DNA from: an uncultured Peptococcaceae bacterium
GTDB lineage: Bacteria; Bacillota; Peptococcia; Peptococcales; Peptococcaceae
Assembly (NCBI GenBank): GCA_937976375.1
Contig: CALJRU010000063.1
Span: forward strand, 62,001-126,000
Reading direction: 5' to 3'
Length of the DNA: 64,000 nucleotides
The position numbers and the translations under genes are program-made. The notes under the pieces were generated by a model. That model was given only the letters and a program-made list of their open reading frames with translations. It did not search any database and was not told the origin of the DNA. Numbering within the stretch: the stretch's first letter is position 1; every line of letters begins with the position of its first letter. Shown here one piece after another: positions 26,439-35,503 of the stretch.

Positions 26439-27752
26439 TTATTTATCCAGCAGTTCCATCGTCACGGCGCTGAATACGCTCATGCCGGTTTGCAGAACGT
26501 GTTCGTCGAAATCGAAGCGGCAGCCGTGGGGCACGTCGCTGGTGGCAGTGAGCAGGCGCATGAAGGCGGCCTGGCCGCCGTGGGCCTGCACGCGTGCCAT
26601 CATATAAGAGATGTCTTCGCTGTCGTTGAGGTGTTGTTCTGGGCAAGACGACAGAGTCACGTCAGGAAGCGCTGCGCAAACAGTTCGTACACGTTCCATC
26701 AAAGCGGCATCGCTGGCGAGAGAGAAGGCTTCACCGCGTTTATCGATGCTCACTTCACAGCCGTGCATGGCAGCTGAGGCATTCAGAATACGGCGCGCAT
26801 AGTCTTCCATATAAGCATTGATGGCAGTGGTTTCACCGCGCACTTCCAGGGTCATATCCGCAGCATCGGCGATGATGTTGCGTCCACTTCCTGCGTGAAC
26901 AGTGCCCACATTGACACGCGAGGCGCCGCCGCTGTGGCGCGGAATGGCGTAAAGATTGGTGATGGCTGCCGCCACTGCCAGCATGACATTGCGGCCTTTT
27001 TCGGGCGCGCTGGCTGCATGGGCGGCTCGGCCGTGAAAATGAGCGTCTAATTTGGTGGTGGCATAGGCACCGCAGCTGCCTGGAATGACGTCGCCGTCCA
27101 AATCGCCGCGATCTTGAATGTGCGCCGCCAAAAGCGCGTCCACATCGTCGAGGTGTCCTTTTTCAACAATGGCTGCTGCACCGCGCACACCTTCTTCCGC
27201 CGGCTGAAAAATCAGCTTCACAGTGCCGTGCAGCTGCGTGCGCTGAGTGGCTAGAATTTCTGCCACACCAAGACCGATGGCGGTGTGGCCATCGTGTCCG
27301 CAGGCGTGCATGCTGCCAGCCTGAGCCGATGTGTACTCTTCGCGCACCGCCTGACGTTCGCTGTCATCGCTTTCCGTAAGCGGCAGCGCATCCATATCAA
27401 ACCGCAGCGCCACCACAGGCCCCTCACCACAGTGCAAGATACCGATGACGCCGGTGCGGCCATCACGCATGCGATTTGCTAGCGCCAACGACACACCAGC
27501 CGCCAAAGCTCGTTCATAAGCTGCATCACAAACCGCCTGATCGGGCAAGCCCATGCGCGTGTCTGCCGTCACCGCGTCTCCCACAAGCACCTCGTAGCCC
27601 AACGCCTGCAGCCGTTCTGCCACCAGCGCCGAGGTGCAAATTTCTAACCAACCCTGCTCCGGCTGCCGATGCAGCTGCCTCCGCAAGGCTTGGATCTGCG
27701 GAAACAGCGCCGCACCCTGCTCGGCAATTTCCTGATAACGCTTTTCTTCCAT
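26439..27752 (-). CDS. M20 metallo-amidohydrolase, AbgA-like (p-aminobenzoyl-glutamate hydrolase subunit A type)
   Basis: The 437-residue protein has M20 dizinc motifs: RFDMDALPL, MHACGHDGHTAIGLG, IFQPAEEGVRGA and TTKLDAHFHGRAAHA. It also has the insert with RMGLPD and the C-terminal SEDISYMMARVQAHGGQA seen in E. coli AbgA rather than in hippurate or peptide deacylases. AbgA acts with AbgB to cleave p-aminobenzoyl-glutamate, a folate breakdown product. Here the gene is alone: no AbgB or AbgT partner is present in the window. GGAGG lies 8 nt before the ATG. A homomeric enzyme, or another N-acyl amino-acid substrate, is possible. Confidence 0.82.
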   Translation of the reverse strand: MEEKRYQEIAEQGAALFPQIQALRRQLHRQPEQGWLEICTSALVAERLQALGYEVLVGDAVTADTRMGLPDQAVCDAAYERALAAGVSLALANRMRDGRTGVIGILHCGEGPVVALRFDMDALPLTESDDSERQAVREEYTSAQAGSMHACGHDGHTAIGLGVAEILATQRTQLHGTVKLIFQPAEEGVRGAAAIVEKGHLDDVDALLAAHIQDRGDLDGDVIPGSCGAYATTKLDAHFHGRAAHAASAPEKGRNVMLAVAAAITNLYAIPRHSGGASRVNVGTVHAGSGRNIIADAADMTLEVRGETTAINAYMEDYARRILNASAAMHGCEVSIDKRGEAFSLASDAALMERVRTVCAALPDVTLSSCPEQHLNDSEDISYMMARVQAHGGQAAFMRLLTATSDVPHGCRFDFDEHVLQTGMSVFSAVTMELLDK

Positions 27753-27819
27753 CTCGATCGCCTCCTGATTCTATGATAGCGGGTTGCTGCAGCGTGCGCA
27801 AGCTGCCCGCTTTATACAA

Positions 27820-27851
27820 AAACAGAGCCGGGTTCTGCCCGACTCTGTTAT
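27820..27851 (-). terminator. Terminator of the serA-like to murB gene run
   Basis: AACAGAGTCGGG and CCCGGCTCTGTT (minus-strand reading) form a stem with one mismatch, followed by TTTTT, just after the murB stop. Confidence 0.8.
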
Positions 27852-27857
27852 TTTTAT

Positions 27858-28793
27858 TTAGTCCACCATCATGATCTCATGATAGAGAGGATGATTTTCC
27901 CATTCGCCAATAAAACGCACTTCGGTTTCCAAACGTACGCCAAATTTTCTCAGGACAGCGGATTGCACCGCATGGATGAGATGAATCACGTCGTCAGCAG
28001 TGGCTCCGCCAGTGTTGACGAGAAAACCAGCGTGCTTCATGGACACCTGGGCGCCGCCAATGTGATAACCCTGCATGCCTGCGTCAATGATGAGCGGTCC
28101 GGCATAATGGCCGGTTGGGCGCTTGAAAGTGCTGCCGGCACTGGCCATTTCCAATGGCTGTTTGCTGGAGCGACGTTCTGTAAGATCAGCGATCTTCGCA
28201 AGGATTTCCGCCTTATCGCCATACTGCAGCTGCATGGTCACAGCCAGGCAAACAAGCGGCTCGTCTTTGAGACGGCTGTGGCGATAGCTGAAACGCATGT
28301 CTTCTGCCGAAATGTCGCGAATCAGTCCGCTTTCGTCAAGTACGGTCACAGACGTCACAACATCTTTCATTTCGCCGTCGTAAGCGCCAGCATTCATGTA
28401 CGCCGCGCCGCCAACACTGCCTGGAATGCCGCTGGCAAACTCCAGCCCGGACAGTCCAAGCTCAGCACAAGCTTTGCTGACATTGATCAGCGATAAACCG
28501 GCAGATGCCGTCACTGTTGTGCCATCAACCACCAAGCGCTGCAAGCGTTCAGTAGCAATGACCACACCGCGGATGCCTTGATCACTGACCAGCACATTGC
28601 TGCCTTTGCCCAGCACAAAATATGGCTGATCTTCTTCGCTGCATACACGGATGACATCGGCAAGGGCTTCTGCTGTTTCTGGGAACACCATCACATCGCA
28701 GGGCCCGCCAATTTGAAACGTGGTGTGACGAGACAATGGCTCGTTGGCACGTACTTCTGCCACACCAGGAATGGATGAAAAGAGATCGTTCAT
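27858..28793 (-). CDS. murB: UDP-N-acetylenolpyruvoylglucosamine reductase MurB
   Basis: The 311-residue FAD enzyme reduces UDP-GlcNAc-enolpyruvate to UDP-MurNAc in peptidoglycan synthesis. FAD-binding and catalytic elements are clear: FVLGKGSNVLVSD, SGIPGSVGGAAYMNAGAYDGE, FSYRHSRLKDEPLV, GSTFKRPTGHYAGPLIID (the Ser proton donor) and VRLETEVRFIG. The start at 28793 has AAAGGAG 9 nt upstream; the longer frame is not family-like. It is last in the minus-strand run, 19 bp after pheA. The chromosomal coupling of pheA and murB is not an obvious functional pairing. Confidence 0.95.
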   Translation of the reverse strand: MNDLFSSIPGVAEVRANEPLSRHTTFQIGGPCDVMVFPETAEALADVIRVCSEEDQPYFVLGKGSNVLVSDQGIRGVVIATERLQRLVVDGTTVTASAGLSLINVSKACAELGLSGLEFASGIPGSVGGAAYMNAGAYDGEMKDVVTSVTVLDESGLIRDISAEDMRFSYRHSRLKDEPLVCLAVTMQLQYGDKAEILAKIADLTERRSSKQPLEMASAGSTFKRPTGHYAGPLIIDAGMQGYHIGGAQVSMKHAGFLVNTGGATADDVIHLIHAVQSAVLRKFGVRLETEVRFIGEWENHPLYHEIMMVD

Positions 28794-28812
28794 TGTTTTG
28801 GTCTCCTTTCTC

Positions 28813-29679
28813 TTATAGATAATGCTGTTCTGCTGCTTCATAGGTGCCGAGCACACGGAAATCTACCGTCTTGTCACGCACCTGGCGCAGACATTCCAGG
28901 AAGTTCTCATCGTCCCAGCGGCCAAGCAAGTCAATGTAGAAGCTGTACTCCCATGGCTTACCAATCACTGGTCGGGATTCAATGCGGCTCATATCATAGT
29001 GACCTTCCGCAAAGTAGCGCAGCGCTTCCAGCAGCGCCCCTGGACGGTGTGCCGTTTTGAAAACGATGCTCGCCTTGTTCTGGCTTTCACTTAATTCCGG
29101 CTCACGTCGAATAACCACGAAACGCGTGATGTTGGAATAGTTGAAATTAACATGAGGCACCAGAATATCCAGGCCATACACTTCCGCAGCCTGCTTGGAT
29201 GCAATGGCAGCGCCATTGGCAGGTTTTGTCTCTGCGATGTAGCGCGCACTCATGGCTGTGTCGGCATATGGACGCGCCTCAATGCCATGTTCCAGCAAGA
29301 AACGCTGGCTCTGGCCCAGGCCCTGGGGATGAGAATAGACGAATTTTACATCTTCCAGCTTGGTGCCTGGCACCGCCATGAGGTTTTGGGTGATTTCCAG
29401 TGATGTTTCGCCAACAATGAAGCAAGGTTTTTCATAGAGCAAATCATACACGTCGTTGATGCTACCAGTAGAGGAATTCTCTATCGGCAGCACGCCGTAG
29501 TCATAGTCTCCATTGACCACGCCTTCAACCACAAACTGAAAATGCGACAGACCCGTGCGATCAACATCTTGACCAAATACCTTGATGCAGGCGCCGTCAC
29601 TGAAGGAACCCTCAATACCCTGAAATGCCACACGAGGCTGTTCAATCGGGGTCGCAAAAGGAGGCAACAGTGATGCCAT
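28813..29679 (-). CDS. pheA: Prephenate dehydratase PheA (PDT-ACT)
   Basis: The 288-residue protein converts prephenate to phenylpyruvate. The catalytic PDT domain (about residues 16-195) includes GIEGSFSD, GVLPIENSSTGSIND and the essential SNITRFVVI motif; a C-terminal ACT domain (about 205-285) with ESRPVIGKPWEYSFYID is the phenylalanine-sensing site. There is no chorismate mutase fusion. It overlaps the radical SAM stop by one base (TGATG), with GGGAG upstream, so translational coupling is expected. Confidence 0.94.
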   Translation of the reverse strand: MASLLPPFATPIEQPRVAFQGIEGSFSDGACIKVFGQDVDRTGLSHFQFVVEGVVNGDYDYGVLPIENSSTGSINDVYDLLYEKPCFIVGETSLEITQNLMAVPGTKLEDVKFVYSHPQGLGQSQRFLLEHGIEARPYADTAMSARYIAETKPANGAAIASKQAAEVYGLDILVPHVNFNYSNITRFVVIRREPELSESQNKASIVFKTAHRPGALLEALRYFAEGHYDMSRIESRPVIGKPWEYSFYIDLLGRWDDENFLECLRQVRDKTVDFRVLGTYEAAEQHYL

Positions 29680-31073
29680 CAGTCTTCGCTCCCTTCACCT
29701 TCAAGCAGCTTCACGGTTTGCACGTAAATGGCTGCTTCGATGCGCTTGCGCTGCAAATCGCAGCCATAAGCATACGGTTCGTTGATGCTGCCGCCGTAAC
29801 GGATGTTGTTGGCGTGGCAGCCGCCGCTGCAGTAGAAGCGTGCCCAGCAATCCATGCAGGTTGGCTTGGTGAGAACGTTCGCTTTCTGGAAGCGTTCCGC
29901 AATCTCTGGCTTCTGAATGCCTGTGAATACAGTCCCCATCTTGTAGTCTTCTTCGCCAACAAACTGGTGGCATGGATAGAGATCGCCTTCTGGGCTGACT
30001 GCCAGATAGTCATGACCGCTGCCACAGCCGGACAGACGCTTAGGCAGGCATGGACCGCCTGTGAAATCCACGTTGAAGTGGAAGAAATTATAGCCCTTGC
30101 CTTCGCGCCAACGCTGCAAATAATGGCGCGCCAAAATGTTGTAGTTTTCAAGAATGACAGGCTTGTCTTCTTCGGTCAGAGCATAAGGCATTTCAGCAGG
30201 TGCCACCACCGGCTCCATAGAAATTTCCTTGAAGCCCAGATCATCGGCCAAATGAATCACATCGGCAGCGAAGTCTGGATTGTAATGGGTGTAGGTGCCG
30301 CGCACATAATACCACTGCTGGCCGCGTGTCGCCACGAATTTCTGAAAATGATCGACACAAACGTCATAACTTGGCTGACCGCCAACAAAACGGCGCATGT
30401 TGTCATGCACTTCCTTGCGGCCATCGAGGGACAGGACGGCATCCATGTGCTCGTCGTTGACCCATTTGCCGCAGGCGTCGTCCAAAAGCACCCCGTTGGT
30501 GGTGAGGGTGATTTTCAGCACCTTGCCCAATTCGGCAGCACGTTTGTGACCATATTCTACAACGGCTTTGCACACATCCATATTCAGCAGCGGTTCCCCG
30601 CCAAAGAGGTCCACTTCCACGTGTGTGCGATGCTTGCTGGCTTCCATCAAAAAGTCAATGGCTTTCTTGCCAACTTCCAGACTCATCAGAGAACGACCGC
30701 CGCCGTAAGCGCCACTGTCAGCAAAGCAATAGCCGCAGCGCAGATTGCAATCATGCGCCATGTGCAGGCATAAAGCTTTGACGATCGGTTCGGTATGTGG
30801 TGTAAAGTCGCTGAAATCGATGTCACTGAACAACAGTCCTTCGTCGATCAGCTCAGCAATGCCTTCGGCAACGTCCTTGGCATCCTCTTGTCCATACACA
30901 GCCGCTGTCTGTGCAATGGCATCTTCCCATGTCTTCCCTTCCTCGAGGGCATCGAGGAAGGCGTCAACAGTTTCGTCAGTGACATGGATGGAACCGCTGT
31001 TGATGTCGAGCATCAAATGCAAATCTTCAAATACAAAACGATGAATACGTGAAAAATCCAATTCTCTTGTCAT
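29679..31073 (-). CDS. Radical SAM/SPASM protein, SCIFF-peptide maturase-like
   Basis: The 464-residue protein has an N-terminal peptide-binding-like region (about 1-90), the radical SAM motif CNLRCGYCFADSGAYGGG (about 109-126), LFGGEPLLN, and a C-terminal SPASM domain with seven or more Cys (SGCGSGHDYLAVSPEGDLYPC, then CMDCWARFYCSGGCHANN). Layout and motifs match the maturases that install thioether cross-links in the six-Cys SCIFF peptide in Clostridia. It lies 12 bp after serS and overlaps pheA. No SCIFF-like short Cys-rich gene is adjacent, although one usually is. An anaerobic sulfatase-maturase role is less likely because no sulfatase is present. Confidence 0.82.
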   Translation of the reverse strand: MTRELDFSRIHRFVFEDLHLMLDINSGSIHVTDETVDAFLDALEEGKTWEDAIAQTAAVYGQEDAKDVAEGIAELIDEGLLFSDIDFSDFTPHTEPIVKALCLHMAHDCNLRCGYCFADSGAYGGGRSLMSLEVGKKAIDFLMEASKHRTHVEVDLFGGEPLLNMDVCKAVVEYGHKRAAELGKVLKITLTTNGVLLDDACGKWVNDEHMDAVLSLDGRKEVHDNMRRFVGGQPSYDVCVDHFQKFVATRGQQWYYVRGTYTHYNPDFAADVIHLADDLGFKEISMEPVVAPAEMPYALTEEDKPVILENYNILARHYLQRWREGKGYNFFHFNVDFTGGPCLPKRLSGCGSGHDYLAVSPEGDLYPCHQFVGEEDYKMGTVFTGIQKPEIAERFQKANVLTKPTCMDCWARFYCSGGCHANNIRYGGSINEPYAYGCDLQRKRIEAAIYVQTVKLLEGEGSED

Positions 31074-31085
31074 GGGCGTACAACC

Positions 31086-32351
31086 TTAGCGAATTTCGGT
31101 ATAACCGTGCATGTATGGCAGAAGTGCCTTTGGAATGGTGACGCTGCCGTCAGCGTTCTGATAGTTTTCAAGGATTGCAGCCAGTGTACGGCCAACAGCC
31201 AGGCCAGAACCATTGAGCGTGTGAACGAAACGTACCTTGCCATCAGCATCGCGGAAACGCAGGTTGGCGCGGCGTGCCTGGAAGTCAAGGAAGTTCGAGC
31301 AGGAAGAAATTTCACGATATTTGCCGTAGCTTGGCAGCCAAACTTCAAGGTCATAGGTCTTGGCAGAGCTGAAACCAATGTCACCAGCGGACAGGCAGAT
31401 GACACGATATGGCAGTTCGAGTGCCTGGAGAATGTCTTCAGCATCACGGGTGAGGCTTTCCAATTCTTCCCAGCTGTGATCAGGATGTGCCAGTTTTACC
31501 ATTTCAACTTTGTGGAACTGATGCTGACGGATGATACCGCGGGTATCACGGCCTGCAGAACCAGCTTCACTGCGGAAACATGGGCTGAATGCACAATATT
31601 TAACAGGCAAATCCTTTTCGCTGAGGATTTCGTCACGATGATAGTTGGTAACTGGTACTTCAGCGGTAGGAATCAGATAATAGTCGGTATTTTCAAGATG
31701 GAACATATCTTCAGCGAACTTTGGCAGCTGGCCAGTCCCAAAATCAGACGCGCTGTTGGTCATGTATGGTGGGATCAATTCGGTGTAACCATGCTTATCG
31801 GTGTGCATATCAATCATGAATGCAATGATGGCACGTTCCAAACGCGCAGCCAGGCCTTTGTAGAAAGTGAAACGGCTGCCGGTAACCTTTGCAGCACGGT
31901 CAAAATCGAGAATGCCAAGATCAACGCCAAGATCCCAATGTGCCTTTGGTTCAAAATCGAACTGACGAGGTTCACCCCAGTTGCGTTCAACGCGGTAATC
32001 GTCTTCGCCGCCGTCTGGAATGCTGTCGTCTGGCATGTTAGGAATGCTGACCACAAATTTACGAACCTGTGCTTCCAAAGTATCCTTGGTTTCATCAAGG
32101 GCTTTGATTTTTTCATTGATGGCAGACACTTCAGCCATGAGATCGTCGGCGCTTTCGCCATTGCGCTTGCGCTGGCCGACTTCTTTACTCTTGGCATTGC
32201 GCTGGCTCTGCAATTCCTCGATCTGGGCGATGACTTCGCGATGCTTTTCATCGGCTTCAAGGAATGGCTTCATATCAATTTCTTTGCCGCGGCGGCCAAC
32301 AGCCTTGGCAACACGTTCTGGTTCACGACGCATAAGTTTGATGTCTAACAT
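31086..32351 (-). CDS. serS: Seryl-tRNA synthetase
   Basis: The 421-residue class II synthetase charges tRNA-Ser. The N-terminal coiled-coil arm (about residues 30-105) is visible, followed by motif 1 ([21 protein letters not shown] split around residue 190), motif 2 ([20 protein letters not shown]) and motif 3 ([17 protein letters not shown]). AGGAGG precedes the ATG. It is 12 bp downstream of the serA-like gene and under the same serine T-box leader, which explains its regulation by uncharged tRNA-Ser. Confidence 0.96.
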   Translation of the reverse strand: MLDIKLMRREPERVAKAVGRRGKEIDMKPFLEADEKHREVIAQIEELQSQRNAKSKEVGQRKRNGESADDLMAEVSAINEKIKALDETKDTLEAQVRKFVVSIPNMPDDSIPDGGEDDYRVERNWGEPRQFDFEPKAHWDLGVDLGILDFDRAAKVTGSRFTFYKGLAARLERAIIAFMIDMHTDKHGYTELIPPYMTNSASDFGTGQLPKFAEDMFHLENTDYYLIPTAEVPVTNYHRDEILSEKDLPVKYCAFSPCFRSEAGSAGRDTRGIIRQHQFHKVEMVKLAHPDHSWEELESLTRDAEDILQALELPYRVICLSAGDIGFSSAKTYDLEVWLPSYGKYREISSCSNFLDFQARRANLRFRDADGKVRFVHTLNGSGLAVGRTLAAILENYQNADGSVTIPKALLPYMHGYTEIR

Positions 32352-32363
32352 TGATGTTTCCTC

Positions 32364-33893
32364 CTAAAAATTAAATGACTCTGTAATTGGTAAATGAATA
32401 TATTCCATACTTAACACACTGGCAAGTTTACGGCTTTCCTCACTGATGGAGCGATCCAGCGGCTGCTCAATCTGCATCCACATCAGGGCTGTCGTGCGGT
32501 CCTGGTGTTTGTAGCCCAGCACCATTTCGGCAATGTTAACGTCTTTTTCACCCAGGAGGGTGCCCACCTGACCAATCAAGCCAGGGCGATTGATGTGCGG
32601 CACCAAGAGCACATGTTCGTGCGGATGACCTCGGAAATAATAGTCATCCACCTGGATGATGTTGTCCTCACCACCGGCACGGTCGCCAGCCACTTGCAGG
32701 TGACTGCTTGGCGTTTCCACCGACAGTCGCAGCTGTTCATTCTGCACGCCGTCGTTTTTCTTGAGCACCACACGCAATCCCTGCGCATCTGCCCAAAGGT
32801 GACTGTTGACAGAATTGATCTTAACGGCACCAAGGCCTTCCGCCAATCCTGCAAGCACCGACGCCACAATGGCATCACTTTCTGTGACCGGAAGCACACC
32901 GCTTTCCTCAATCAGCAACGTTTCTGGCAATGCCGACAAGCGCTGCCCCATAAAAACACCGAGCAGATGCCCAAGGGCACACCAGCTGCTGCCTTCTTTG
33001 AGATTGGCATTGTGTACACGAGCAATATTGGTTGCCGTATCCACTTGCGCACCAGACAGAGCCGCCACCACATCCTGCGCCATCTCAACCTGATTGCCAA
33101 TGCGCGCTTCTCGGGTATTGGCAGCTTCTGCCACCGTCACACGTCCATAAGGCGCCACCTCTTTCACCAACGCCTCCTGGCCCGCAGGCAGATCGATGGC
33201 AAAATACTCCAGATAGCCCCAATCCAACGCCCGTACCAATTCCTCCCAACGGAAGATTTGCGGATCGGTCAGGCAAATGAGACCAGCGCCTTTTTTCATG
33301 AGCTGAATTTCATCTTTGCCGACCAAACCCTCATTCCAAGCCAACGGCAGGGACAACAATATAATAAAATCACTGCGCACAAAAAGATCCACGAGACTGG
33401 TGCTCTCGCAATGATACAACATTGCACGGCCGCGATTCAAGTTTGGATCGTAGCACAGCATCTTCATGCCAAACCCCTGTGCACGTTTGGCAATCTCGCC
33501 AGCCAAAGGCGGAAATCCCAAGAAGCCGATGGTCTTGTCTTTCAGCTCAATGGCACCACCATCCTTGCGTTCACGTGCCATTGAAAGAATGAGGTAGAGG
33601 GCATAGTCTGCCACAGATGCCGCTTCACCATAACGCGGCTCGAGCAGCATTAAGCCAGAACGGGTAGCACGCGCACGATCAAAATTTTCATTGTCCGGCC
33701 CCAGGCAGCCAATGACGCGCACCGCCGCCGTCTTCTCATACATTGCTTCCGGCAATGTCGCCTGTCCTGTCAAAATCACAGCATCTGCCGATGCTGCATC
33801 GGTTAATTCCGTATCTACAGCCACGTCAGCGCCAGCAGCAGCCAGCTTTTCCATGGCTTCATCACAGAGACGCTCTTCCAAAATGATTTTCAC
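32364..33893 (-). CDS. D-3-phosphoglycerate dehydrogenase-like protein with degenerate active site
   Basis: The 509-residue protein has the SerA long-form layout: substrate and Rossmann domains (1-310), an intervening ASB-type domain (about 315-435), and a C-terminal ACT domain (HVLLVPHINRPGLIGQVGTL). The catalytic residues are not where expected: the segment normally NxxRG reads CLTDPQIF, the PHxGxST segment reads AEAANTREA, and the dinucleotide motif is GFLGFPPLAGE rather than GxGxxG. The start is GTG 33893, with GGAGG 7 nt upstream; ATG 33899 is one base from that site. It is T-box-controlled with serS. It may be a regulatory serine-binding paralogue or a changed-substrate dehydrogenase; another serA should exist elsewhere. 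Confidence 0.75.
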   Translation of the reverse strand: MKIILEERLCDEAMEKLAAAGADVAVDTELTDAASADAVILTGQATLPEAMYEKTAAVRVIGCLGPDNENFDRARATRSGLMLLEPRYGEAASVADYALYLILSMARERKDGGAIELKDKTIGFLGFPPLAGEIAKRAQGFGMKMLCYDPNLNRGRAMLYHCESTSLVDLFVRSDFIILLSLPLAWNEGLVGKDEIQLMKKGAGLICLTDPQIFRWEELVRALDWGYLEYFAIDLPAGQEALVKEVAPYGRVTVAEAANTREARIGNQVEMAQDVVAALSGAQVDTATNIARVHNANLKEGSSWCALGHLLGVFMGQRLSALPETLLIEESGVLPVTESDAIVASVLAGLAEGLGAVKINSVNSHLWADAQGLRVVLKKNDGVQNEQLRLSVETPSSHLQVAGDRAGGEDNIIQVDDYYFRGHPHEHVLLVPHINRPGLIGQVGTLLGEKDVNIAEMVLGYKHQDRTTALMWMQIEQPLDRSISEESRKLASVLSMEYIHLPITESFNF

Positions 33894-33919
33894 GGTCATT
33901 CCTCCTTTCGTAAAATAAA

Positions 33920-34126
33920 AAAACCGTCCCTAAAAACAGGGACGGAGTATTTTTCCGCGGTGCCACCCAGATTATGACAATGGTCATCACTCAAAAGGCA
34001 GATAACGGCTGCCAGCCGTGGCCATTACACCAACGCTCCAGGGTGGACAATCAGCTGCTTCCATCCGGTTCGCACCAACCACCGGCTCTCTGTATAGAAC
34101 ATCACTGACAAGCCCTTTCATAGCTA
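33920..34126 (-). promoter_or_regulatory. T-box riboswitch leader with serine (UCC) specifier
   Basis: Canonical T-box elements occur in order on the minus strand: an AGAGAG motif and apical GGTTGGTGCGAACC in stem I, the specifier TCC (34045-34047) followed by ACCCTGGAGC, the T-box GGGTGGCACCGCGG (33955-33968), and a terminator (CCGTCCCT/AGGGACGG, 33924-33945) with a T run. UCC matches tRNA-Ser. Uncharged tRNA-Ser should stabilise the antiterminator and raise expression of the serA-like and serS genes. Confidence 0.92.
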
Positions 34127-34131
34127 GTTTA

Positions 34132-34160
34132 ATTTTATTATTCCTGACGCTTAAAGTCAA
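34132..34160 (-). promoter_or_regulatory. Promoter of the T-box-controlled operon
   Basis: TTGACT (34155-34160), a 17-nt spacer and TAAAAT (34132-34137) precede the T-box leader. Confidence 0.75.
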
Positions 34161-34202
34161 GCGCCGATCAATGTATAACGAAGACTGATAGATGCTACGC
34201 CC

Positions 34203-34724
34203 TTATTGCTCAGTCGTCACAGAATCCGTGTAAAAGCTGTAGTAAGCTGTGCCGCCGCAGCCATTTTCTTGATCCCATGTTGCCGTCACCGAATACATCG
34301 CGTCGTACGGCAAAAGCGTCAGCGCCTGCTCATCGTCCACTGCAACATCCACCGCTTGCGCCTCAACATCGGTCTTATTCCACAGCGCCGTATCCCAGGC
34401 GCACGCCGACACGCTGTCTGGCACTACCTCAAACTCAAGATGCACCACCGCTGAATCATCGTCACGCACCACCTCCAGCGGCGACATACTGTCCTTGGCC
34501 TCCAGCGGATGCACGCTGTCCGCAGCCACACCAACCCCTTGCCCATTCTGCACATAGGACCAGCTGTAGGTGCCGCGCAAGGCCTTCACACTGTTTTCTC
34601 CACAGTGAACAACCAACACCGGCGGCTCGCTGCCCAAACCAGCCTGCTCCTTCGAAGGACCGCAGCCAATCAGCGCCAGCGCCAACAGAGCAAGTGCCAC
34701 ACTTAACAATAAATATTTCTTCAT
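34203..34724 (-). CDS. Small exported lipoprotein, paralogue of the neighbouring gene
   Basis: The 173-residue protein has a lipoprotein signal with lipobox ALIGC (Cys at about 21), then a single globular domain containing VLVVHCGENSVKA, and ending TATWDQENGCGGTAYYSFYTD. GGGGAGG lies 6 nt upstream of the ATG. The same landmarks recur in the 189-residue product encoded at 34860-35426, so the two are diverged tandem duplicates. Cell-surface location is well supported; function is unknown. Confidence 0.72.
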   Translation of the reverse strand: MKKYLLLSVALALLALALIGCGPSKEQAGLGSEPPVLVVHCGENSVKALRGTYSWSYVQNGQGVGVAADSVHPLEAKDSMSPLEVVRDDDSAVVHLEFEVVPDSVSACAWDTALWNKTDVEAQAVDVAVDDEQALTLLPYDAMYSVTATWDQENGCGGTAYYSFYTDSVTTEQ

Positions 34725-34790
34725 CGCTGTCCTCCCCTTTCTCTACTTCATAAAGCACCAAAACCACCACTCTCGTTACACGCTTCTATA

Positions 34791-34831
34791 AAAAAACATC
34801 CGCCTGACAACTCATCAGACGGATGTTTTTG
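34791..34831. terminator. Bidirectional-looking terminator between the two paralogous exported proteins
   Basis: AAAAACATCCG-CTGA pairs with TCAG-CGGATGTTTTT. A runs on the left give a T tail for the minus-strand gene ending at 34860. Confidence 0.8.
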
Positions 34832-34859
34832 TTACAGGCCTTGCCAATACAGAGTTCCA

Positions 34860-35426
34860 CTAAGCTTCCGTGTAAAAAGCATAGGAAGCCGTGCCGCCGT
34901 AACGATCGTGGCTCGTCCATTCCGCAGTGACTTCATACAGGCCACCGGTTTCAACAAGCGGAAAAGCATAGGTGTTTTCGCCATCACCGTCCGCTTCTGT
35001 CGAAGCGATCGGAATGGACGTTGCACGTTGATCAACGTCCTCATACTGCCAGTATGCATCCTGCGGCCAGTAACAAACCGTCACCGCATCTGGCTGCGCG
35101 CCATCAAAATCCAAAGTGGCTATCATGGTATCATTTTTTAAATCTTCTTCCGACAGCCTAAGAGGTGTCAGAATGGATTTCTCGTAGTCTCTGTCGTTTT
35201 CCCCACGGATCGCTGTGCTTCCAACATCGATTTTCCCCTCAACAACGTCAGCATGCCACTCATGGGGCCCATTGCCTGCTTTGACGCTATACATGCCACA
35301 ATGCACAACAAGACGCGGCGGTTCTTTTAACAGCTGCTCTTCTTCCCCCGTCGTCCATCCATAACCAATCAATCCAGTCACAATAATAAGAGCAACAACC
35401 AAACACATCTTCCATAATTGTTTCAT
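34860..35426 (-). CDS. Exported or membrane-anchored paralogue lacking the lipobox cysteine
   Basis: The 188-residue protein has an N-terminal hydrophobic segment (MKQLWKMCLVVALIIVTGLIGYGW) where its neighbour's LIGC lipobox reads LIGYG, so it cannot be lipidated at that position and may remain as a transmembrane-anchored protein. The rest aligns with the neighbour: RLVVHCGMYSVKA, LTPLRL, PDAVTVCYWPQD and YEVTAEWTSHDRYGGTASY. ATG 35426 follows AAGGAG by 9 nt. It has its own terminator. Function unknown. Confidence 0.7.
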   Translation of the reverse strand: MKQLWKMCLVVALIIVTGLIGYGWTTGEEEQLLKEPPRLVVHCGMYSVKAGNGPHEWHADVVEGKIDVGSTAIRGENDRDYEKSILTPLRLSEEDLKNDTMIATLDFDGAQPDAVTVCYWPQDAYWQYEDVDQRATSIPIASTEADGDGENTYAFPLVETGGLYEVTAEWTSHDRYGGTASYAFYTEA

Positions 35427-35503
35427 CGCCACTCACTCCTTAACAGATGTACAATCACGACGACAGTCTATGAAAGCAGCTCCGCGTCTACTGGCAATAC
35501 GCT

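Noticed and set aside
31107..32348. 413-codon plus-strand frame opposite serS
   Set aside because: Shadow of seryl-tRNA synthetase; Phe/Ala/Thr-rich with no domain.
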